DNA of 10,201 nt from CFX5 sp964568485. GTDB lineage: Bacteria; Chloroflexota; Anaerolineae; Caldilineales; Caldilineaceae. Under the pieces are notes generated by a model that made no database searches, was not told the DNA's origin, and saw only the letters and a program-made list of their open reading frames with translations. Positions 6,457 to 10,201 of the stretch are shown here, piece after piece. The stretch lies in assembly GCA_964568485.1 (NCBI GenBank), contig CAZMRA010000184.1:1-10201 (forward strand). Reading direction: 5' to 3'. Within the stretch, counting starts at the first letter, position 1. The number at the start of each line of letters is the position of its first letter. The position numbers were made by a program, and so were the translations under genes.

Positions 6457-7437
6457 GAACGCTCTGCCGAACAGTTGCCAATATCAGCGTCTACCTCACC
6501 CTGGTTTCGAGAAAAAGAGGCCGTAACCGCCCTCGGGGATCTGGTTTTGCTGCTGACCACCGATCTGAAACGGTATATCATTACCCTACGCCCGCATCAA
6601 GAGTTTCACTGCCATTTGGGGATCTTTCCGCACGACAGCTTGCTGGGGCAACCCCTGGGCAGCACAGTGACCAGCTCATTGGGCTATGATGCACTCTTGC
6701 TCGAACCCTCGCTAGAAGATTTGATCCGTCATCTGCGCCGCGGGTCGCAGATCATCTATCCTAAAGATGCGGCCTATTTGGTGCAGCGCATGAACCTGCG
6801 CGCTGGCTCGCGGGTGATCGAAGCGGGTACGGGCAGCGGCGGCCTCACTTGCGCCTTAGCTTGGTCCGTGGCGCCCACGGGCATAGTCTACAGCTACGAG
6901 ACCCGCTTGGAAGCGCACAACTTAGCCCGCAACAATCTCGAATCCGTCGGGCTGCTGCCTTATGTCCAACTGTTTCATGGCGACATCGAGCAAGGCTTCC
7001 GCCAAGAGATGGTCGACGCGCTCTTCCTCGACGTCCGCACGCCGTGGGAGTATCTGCCCCAAGCGTGGGCAGCGTTGCGGCCGGGTGGCTTTTTTGCCGC
7101 GCTTTTGCCGACCACCAATCAGGTGATTGCACTATTAGATGCCTTGGATCAACAAGGATTTGTCGATATTGCAGTAGAGGAATTACTACTCAGAACCTAC
7201 AAACCGGTGCCGGATCGCCTACGACCAGATGACATGATGAATGCGCATACCGGGTTTTTGGTCTTCGCTCGCTCGGTGTTGCGCGGCGTTGATACGAGCC
7301 GCTGGCAGGCTAAAGAGCGACAACGTTATCGGGCACGGGTCCAGACCCAGGCGGAGATCGCAGCTCATGAAGAGCGGAGTGCAGCGGAACGAGCCCAAGG
7401 CGGGAAGAAATATCCTCGGTTGCCCTTGCCTGATTAA
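6454..7437 (+). CDS. trmI: tRNA (adenine-58-N1)-methyltransferase TrmI
   Basis: This enzyme uses S-adenosylmethionine to make m1A at position 58 in the T-loop of tRNA, which stabilises tRNA folding. It is cytoplasmic and usually a tetramer. From the GTG start the protein has 327 residues. The N-terminal small domain contains GDLVLL (28-33), LKRYIITL (38-45) and the HCHLGIFPHD segment (52-61). The catalytic domain has SQIIYPKD (98-105), the SAM loop EAGTGSGGLT (123-132), YSYE (146-149) ending in the acidic residue that holds the ribose, HGDI (175-178), LDVRTPW (192-198) in place of the usual DLPEPW-type motif, and NAHTGFL (263-269). A charged, Arg/Glu/Ala-rich tail (about 283-319) extends past the normal family end and may be helical. 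Its promoter is at 6320-6348. A reading frame from TTG 6382 adds 24 unlikely residues. Confidence 0.93.
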   Translation: MERSAEQLPISASTSPWFREKEAVTALGDLVLLLTTDLKRYIITLRPHQEFHCHLGIFPHDSLLGQPLGSTVTSSLGYDALLLEPSLEDLIRHLRRGSQIIYPKDAAYLVQRMNLRAGSRVIEAGTGSGGLTCALAWSVAPTGIVYSYETRLEAHNLARNNLESVGLLPYVQLFHGDIEQGFRQEMVDALFLDVRTPWEYLPQAWAALRPGGFFAALLPTTNQVIALLDALDQQGFVDIAVEELLLRTYKPVPDRLRPDDMMNAHTGFLVFARSVLRGVDTSRWQAKERQRYRARVQTQAEIAAHEERSAAERAQGGKKYPRLPLPD

Positions 7438-7460
7438 CTCGACGATAACCTTCATCCAGC

Positions 7461-7474
7461 TTACAAAATTGTAA
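7461..7474. promoter_or_regulatory. Inverted repeat upstream of the cold-shock promoter
   Basis: TTACAA (7461-7466), two bases and TTGTAA (7469-7474) form a palindrome that ends two bases before the -35 box. It could be an operator or only part of an A/T-rich upstream element. No binding protein can be named. Confidence 0.35.
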
Positions 7475-7476
7475 AC

Positions 7477-7504
7477 TTGACAACGCACAAAAATTTGCTA
7501 TAAT
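7477..7504 (+). promoter_or_regulatory. Consensus promoter of the cold-shock gene
   Basis: TTGACA (7477-7482), a 16-base spacer and TATAAT (7499-7504), both perfect, with TGC directly before the -10 (extended -10). This is the strongest promoter in the window, with a start near 7511. Confidence 0.9.
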
Positions 7505-7510
7505 ATTGCT

Positions 7511-7677
7511 CTAGCAAGATGTAGTAAGTTCTACCACAGGTAAGGCTGTTGGCCGTCCGGACTTACGCACTGGGCGGCTTATTTATTTGTTGGGGACGAC
7601 CACATTTTGTCCACTCGCTATTCAGCATAAACCACCATTTAGTTTCAAATTTATTTCAACGAAGGGAGTCTCCCAAC
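7511..7677 (+). promoter_or_regulatory. Long 5' leader of the cold-shock gene
   Basis: The mRNA has about 167 untranslated bases, much like the long leaders of cspA genes that refold in the cold. Visible pairings are GTAG (7521-7524) with CTAC (7531-7534) and GTAAG (7540-7544) with CTTAC (7562-7566). GCCG (7552-7555) with CGGC (7575-7578) cannot form together with the second pairing. The stretch before the start codon is A/T-rich and open. A thermosensor role is inference from the family. Confidence 0.5.
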
Positions 7678-7890
7678 ATGAACGACCGCAAGCGTGGCGT
7701 TGTCAAATGGTTTAACGATCAAAAAGGGTACGGATTCATCACTCCAGAGGCGGGTGGCAAAGATGTTTTCGTACATCATTCGGCGATCATGGCGGCTGGT
7801 TTCCGCACCTTGACCGAAGGTGATCAAGTTGAATTTAGCATTCAACAAGGCCCGAAAGGTCCTTCCGCAGCCAATGTCCAGAAGGTCTAA
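7678..7890 (+). CDS. csp: Cold-shock-domain protein
   Basis: This 70-residue single cold-shock domain (OB fold) binds single-stranded RNA and DNA and melts RNA structure. Such proteins act as RNA chaperones and in transcription antitermination. The RNP1 motif KGYGFI is at 16-21 and RNP2 VFVHH at 30-34, with the aromatic W11, F12 and F31 of the binding face present. The length fits the family exactly. The start is chosen from GAAGGGAG (7661-7668) about nine bases upstream. A longer frame back to 7549 would be translated from the leader and has no family support. The gene is a single transcription unit with its own promoter and a terminator at 7942-7983. Whether it is cold-induced or constitutive cannot be told from sequence. 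Confidence 0.95.
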   Translation: MNDRKRGVVKWFNDQKGYGFITPEAGGKDVFVHHSAIMAAGFRTLTEGDQVEFSIQQGPKGPSAANVQKV

Positions 7891-7933
7891 CCTTCTGAAC
7901 CCGTAGGAAAGTTGGTCTTAAAGACCAATAACT
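7879..7933 (+). other. Hairpins around the cold-shock stop codon
   Basis: CAGAAGG (7879-7885) pairs with CCTTCTG (7891-7897), leaving the stop codon TAA in the five-base loop. A second hairpin, TTGGTC (7912-7917) with GACCAA (7923-7928), follows. Neither has a T-run, so they may protect the 3' end of the mRNA rather than terminate it. Confidence 0.5.
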
Positions 7934-7941
7934 ATGGTTCT

Positions 7942-7983
7942 AAACGGGATTCGCGTATAATGCGAATCCCGTTTTTATTTTTT
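7942..7983 (+). terminator. Rho-independent terminator of the cold-shock gene
   Basis: A perfect 13-base-pair stem, AAACGGGATTCGC (7942-7954) with its complement (7962-7974), has a seven-base loop. It is followed by a T-rich tract to 7983 broken by one A. Confidence 0.93.
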
Positions 7984-8010
7984 GGAAAGTTCAGCGGGCC
8001 GAATTATAAG

Positions 8011-8039
8011 TTGCAGTTGTCCTAACCAACAAAGATAAA
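8011..8039 (+). promoter_or_regulatory. Weak candidate promoter of serA
   Basis: TTGCAG (8011-8016), 17 bases and GATAAA (8034-8039). Each hexamer has four matches to consensus. CATAAT (8044-8049) is an alternative -10 with no matching -35. The terminator upstream at 7942-7983 implies that serA needs its own promoter in this gap. Confidence 0.3.
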
Positions 8040-8069
8040 ATTGCATAATCTATCACGTTCGAATCGATA

Positions 8070-8086
8070 AAAGGTATTTGGAAATG
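8070..8086 (+). promoter_or_regulatory. Ribosome binding site and ATG start of serA
   Basis: AAAGG (8070-8074) lies nine bases before ATG 8084-8086. The TTG at 8078 is too close to this site to be used. Confidence 0.75.
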
Positions 8087-9679
8087 TCAACACCCTACAA
8101 AGTTTTGGTGAGCGATGCTCTGCCCGAATCAGGTTTGGCCCCCTTGCGCACGGCCCCTAATATTGAGCTTGACGTAATCACCGATCTCACTCCCCAACAA
8201 CTACTCGCTCAGATCCCGCAATACGACGCGCTGATCGTCCGCAGTAGCACCCAAGTCACGGCGGATGTCATTCAGGCGGGTAAGCAGCTGCGCGTGATCG
8301 CCCGCGCTGGGGTCGGCGTCGATAACATTGACACCGAGGCAGCCACGCAAGCCGGCGTTATCGTCGTGAATGCGCCTACAGGGAATACGCTTGCCGCCGC
8401 GGAACATACCATCGCCATGCTCATGGCCTTAGCCCGTATGATTCCCCAAGCCGATGCACATGTGCGCAGTGGACAATGGAAGCGCAATAAGTTTGTCGGT
8501 GTGGAAGTTCGCGACAAAGTTTTAGGTGCAATTGGCCTAGGCCGTGTTGCCCAAGAAGTTGTCCAGCGGGCCCAGGGACTGGGGATGCGCGTCATTGGCT
8601 ATGATCCCTATGTCACAGCCGAATATGCTGCTCAACGTGGCGTTACCTTGGCCGATCTGGACACGGTGTTGGCAGAAGCTGATTTTGTGACCATTCATGT
8701 CCCGCTGACGCCCGGCACGCGCAACTTGCTGGATCGAGAACGACTCGCCAGGCTAAAACCCGGCGCTAGGTTGCTCAATGTGGCCCGTGGCGGTATTGTT
8801 GATGAGGCCGCACTCGTTGAGGCCATTAAGGCGGGGCATCTAGCCGGCGCAGCGCTGGATGTCTTTGAGACGGAACCGCTTCCAGCAGATAGCCCCCTTC
8901 GCGAATGCGAACAGATCATCCTAACCCCACACCTGGGGGCAAGCACGGTAGAGGCCCAAGAAAAAGTTGCTGAAGATGTAGCGCTGCAAGTGCTGGATGT
9001 GCTCAATGACCGGCCTGCTCGCTACGCGGTCAATGCGCCGATCATCCCCCCGCGCGATCTGGAATACCTGATTCCTTACATCGATCTTGCCGAGCGGATG
9101 GGTCGCTTCCTCAAACAACTCAGTACTCAGGGCCTGAATTCAGTCGAGATCACCGTCCATGGCACGCTAGCCCAATTTGATCCTGCCTATATCACCGCGG
9201 CAATCGTCAAGGGGCTGCTGGCGGATGTGGCCGAAGTGCGCGTCAATTTGGTCAATGCCAAGCTGGTAGCGGAGCGACGAGGCCTCAACCTGATTGAGAT
9301 TCGCAAACAGCCAACCGATGGTCCCCATGAAGCTGCCCTCACCTTGAGCACCGGCAATGGCTCACAACCGTGGACGATCAGCGGCACCATCGTGCAGGGC
9401 GAACCGCACATCATCTCGATCAATGATCTGTGGGTGGATATTGTCGCCACCGGACATTTGCTCTTAACCGGCCACCAAGATCGCCCCGGGATCATCGGGC
9501 GGATTGGTACCGCATTGGGCGTTGCCGATATTAATATCAGCTTTATGCATGTCGGCCGCCATGCCCCGCGCACCCAAGCAATCATGATCTTAGGCACAGA
9601 TGAACTTGCGCCGCCCGACTTGCTGAATCAAATGCAAGGTTGGGATGATATTGTTTGGTTGCGAGCAATTACGCTTTAA
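8084..9679 (+). CDS. serA: D-3-phosphoglycerate dehydrogenase
   Basis: SerA oxidises 3-phosphoglycerate to 3-phosphohydroxypyruvate with NAD, the first step of serine synthesis in the cytoplasm. The 531-residue length fits the long (type 1) form. The order is: substrate-binding part with RSSTQVT (53-59) and RAGVGVDNID (74-83); the NAD domain with GLGRVA (151-156), where the third Gly of the common G-x-G-x-x-G is Ala; D174, which selects NAD; catalytic R235 (NVARGG), E264 (FETEP) and H283 (TPHLGAST); an intervening ASB-like regulatory domain (about 320-450); and a C-terminal ACT domain (about 459-531) with TGHQDRPGIIGRIG, which in relatives binds serine for feedback control. The catalytic triad is intact, so it should be active. 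It is read alone, and no serB or serC gene lies beside it in this window. Confidence 0.96.
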   Translation: MSTPYKVLVSDALPESGLAPLRTAPNIELDVITDLTPQQLLAQIPQYDALIVRSSTQVTADVIQAGKQLRVIARAGVGVDNIDTEAATQAGVIVVNAPTGNTLAAAEHTIAMLMALARMIPQADAHVRSGQWKRNKFVGVEVRDKVLGAIGLGRVAQEVVQRAQGLGMRVIGYDPYVTAEYAAQRGVTLADLDTVLAEADFVTIHVPLTPGTRNLLDRERLARLKPGARLLNVARGGIVDEAALVEAIKAGHLAGAALDVFETEPLPADSPLRECEQIILTPHLGASTVEAQEKVAEDVALQVLDVLNDRPARYAVNAPIIPPRDLEYLIPYIDLAERMGRFLKQLSTQGLNSVEITVHGTLAQFDPAYITAAIVKGLLADVAEVRVNLVNAKLVAERRGLNLIEIRKQPTDGPHEAALTLSTGNGSQPWTISGTIVQGEPHIISINDLWVDIVATGHLLLTGHQDRPGIIGRIGTALGVADINISFMHVGRHAPRTQAIMILGTDELAPPDLLNQMQGWDDIVWLRAITL

Positions 9680-9685
9680 CGTTCT

Positions 9686-9721
9686 GTGATGAGAGGTGCT
9701 GTCCAATATCACCTCTCACAC
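9686..9721 (+). terminator. Hairpin after serA, without a T-run
   Basis: TGAGAGGTG (9690-9698) pairs perfectly with CACCTCTCA (9710-9718), and the stem can be extended by GTG/CAC past a bulged A. The lack of a following T-run makes it a doubtful rho-independent terminator. It may instead stabilise the serA 3' end. Confidence 0.45.
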
Positions 9722-9748
9722 GATTCCCTCGAATGACGAATCAAGAGT

Positions 9749-9776
9749 TTGGCATTCAGCCGCTTCTGGGTATAAT
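9749..9776 (+). promoter_or_regulatory. Promoter of the SH3 lipoprotein gene
   Basis: TTGGCA (9749-9754), 16 bases and a perfect TATAAT (9771-9776). The -10 ends only nine bases before the ATG at 9786, so the start of transcription should fall at or within a few bases of the start codon. Confidence 0.85.
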
Positions 9777-9785
9777 CTTGCCGTT

Positions 9786-10201
9786 ATGGCAATCCTATTG
9801 CGTCCGTCTCATCAACATCGATTTCGCCAGCTAGGTCGCTCATGGCAATTGCGCGTCCTCTTTGGCCTTTCACTTATCTGGCTGGGACCAACGCTAGCCT
9901 GTGGCAGCTTTGCCCCGCGTCCGACACCAACACCAACGACCGCAGTGGTAATTCCGGATGCCACATCAGCGGGGGCACCAAGTGAGCCCACCATCGGATT
10001 GGCCGAGGTGCCAACCGTGGAGCCCACACCGACCCCCACGATGATTCCATTACCCACTGAGGGTCCCACCCCCATCCAGCCAGCGGGTAACGTCTTGGCT
10101 GTAGGTCAACCAGCCCGGGTTGTTGCTCCTGCGGGGCTCAACATGCGGCAAGAGCCGCGTTCCGGGTCTGAGCTGATCCTGCAACTTGGGACGGGTATTC
10201 G
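9786..10201 (+). CDS. Exported SH3b-domain protein, probable lipoprotein, N-terminal part
   Basis: The frame starts at ATG 9786 and is open to the right edge (138 codons seen). A basic N-region (to R23) is followed by a hydrophobic core, VLFGLSLIWLG (24-34), and PTLAC with Cys39. This suggests a lipoprotein, although the -3 residue is Thr rather than Leu, so ordinary signal-peptidase cleavage is also possible. Next comes a Pro/Thr-rich, extended linker (about 44-98) of the kind that spans a cell envelope. An SH3b domain then begins: VGQPARVVAPAGLNMRQEP (106-124) and SGSELILQLGTG (126-137), the typical L-N-(V/M)-R repeat start. SH3b domains usually bind peptidoglycan or other wall parts. Further domains lie outside the window. 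No Shine-Dalgarno is seen, which fits the leaderless start predicted by the promoter. Confidence 0.82.
   Translation, partial: MAILLRPSHQHRFRQLGRSWQLRVLFGLSLIWLGPTLACGSFAPRPTPTPTTAVVIPDATSAGAPSEPTIGLAEVPTVEPTPTPTMIPLPTEGPTPIQPAGNVLAVGQPARVVAPAGLNMRQEPRSGSELILQLGTGI

Noticed and set aside
7549..7677. N-terminal extension of the cold-shock protein
   Set aside because: The family is about 70 residues and GAAGGGAG sets the start at 7678. The extension is mRNA leader.
9812..10075. Gly/Val-rich minus-strand frame
   Set aside because: It is the antisense of the Pro/Thr-rich linker of the SH3 protein. Its repetitive look comes from the CCA/ACC codons opposite.
1..10201. CRISPR array, insertion sequence, phage or toxin-antitoxin module
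   Set aside because: No spaced direct repeats, no transposase or integrase motifs, and no paired small genes of that kind were seen.

Overview
The window reads as ordinary bacterial chromosome, most likely from the phylum Chloroflexota (Herpetosiphon/Chloroflexus-like). This rests on the lineage style of the proteins: a Pro/Thr-rich SH3 lipoprotein, an EF-G-2-like GTPase, and a TrmI and type-1 SerA of bacterial form. It is an inference by eye, with no database search behind it. A run of ten N at 5086-5095 shows that the source is a draft assembly.

Layout. Positions 1-679 (minus) hold the N-terminal part of an EF-G-like translational GTPase that runs off the left edge. A 611-base intergenic region follows, with a good promoter (1041-1069) and a long, structured leader. 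Next on the plus strand are an unusual fusion of a degenerate histidine-phosphatase domain with a SAM methyltransferase (1291-2790) and a stand-alone SIS protein related to the isomerase half of GlmS (2861-3907). A YbaK-type Cys-tRNA deacylase (3904-4383, minus) meets the SIS gene tail to tail, with the two stop codons overlapping. Diverging from ybaK is an unrecognised membrane-anchored protein (4469-5116, interrupted by the N gap). It converges, over a strong two-way terminator, on a lipoprotein with an internal duplication (5196-6176, minus). From the shared upstream region of that lipoprotein, trmI (6454-7437) is read to the right. A cold-shock protein gene (7678-7890) follows, with a perfect-consensus promoter, a long leader and its own terminator. 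Then come serA (8084-9679) and the start of an SH3-domain lipoprotein whose promoter predicts a leaderless mRNA (9786 to the right edge).

How the genes relate. Several act in translation quality or RNA handling (EF-G-like GTPase, Cys-tRNA deacylase, tRNA m1A58 methyltransferase, cold-shock protein), but most seem to be separate transcription units. Only the fusion gene and the SIS gene look like an operon. SerA supplies the first step of serine synthesis. I found no mobile element, CRISPR array, tRNA, rRNA or phage signature.

The points most worth a second look are the phosphatase-like/methyltransferase fusion, which has lost both catalytic histidines, its structured leader, the duplicated lipoprotein, and the leaderless SH3 gene. 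Nothing here amounts to a clear new multi-gene system.
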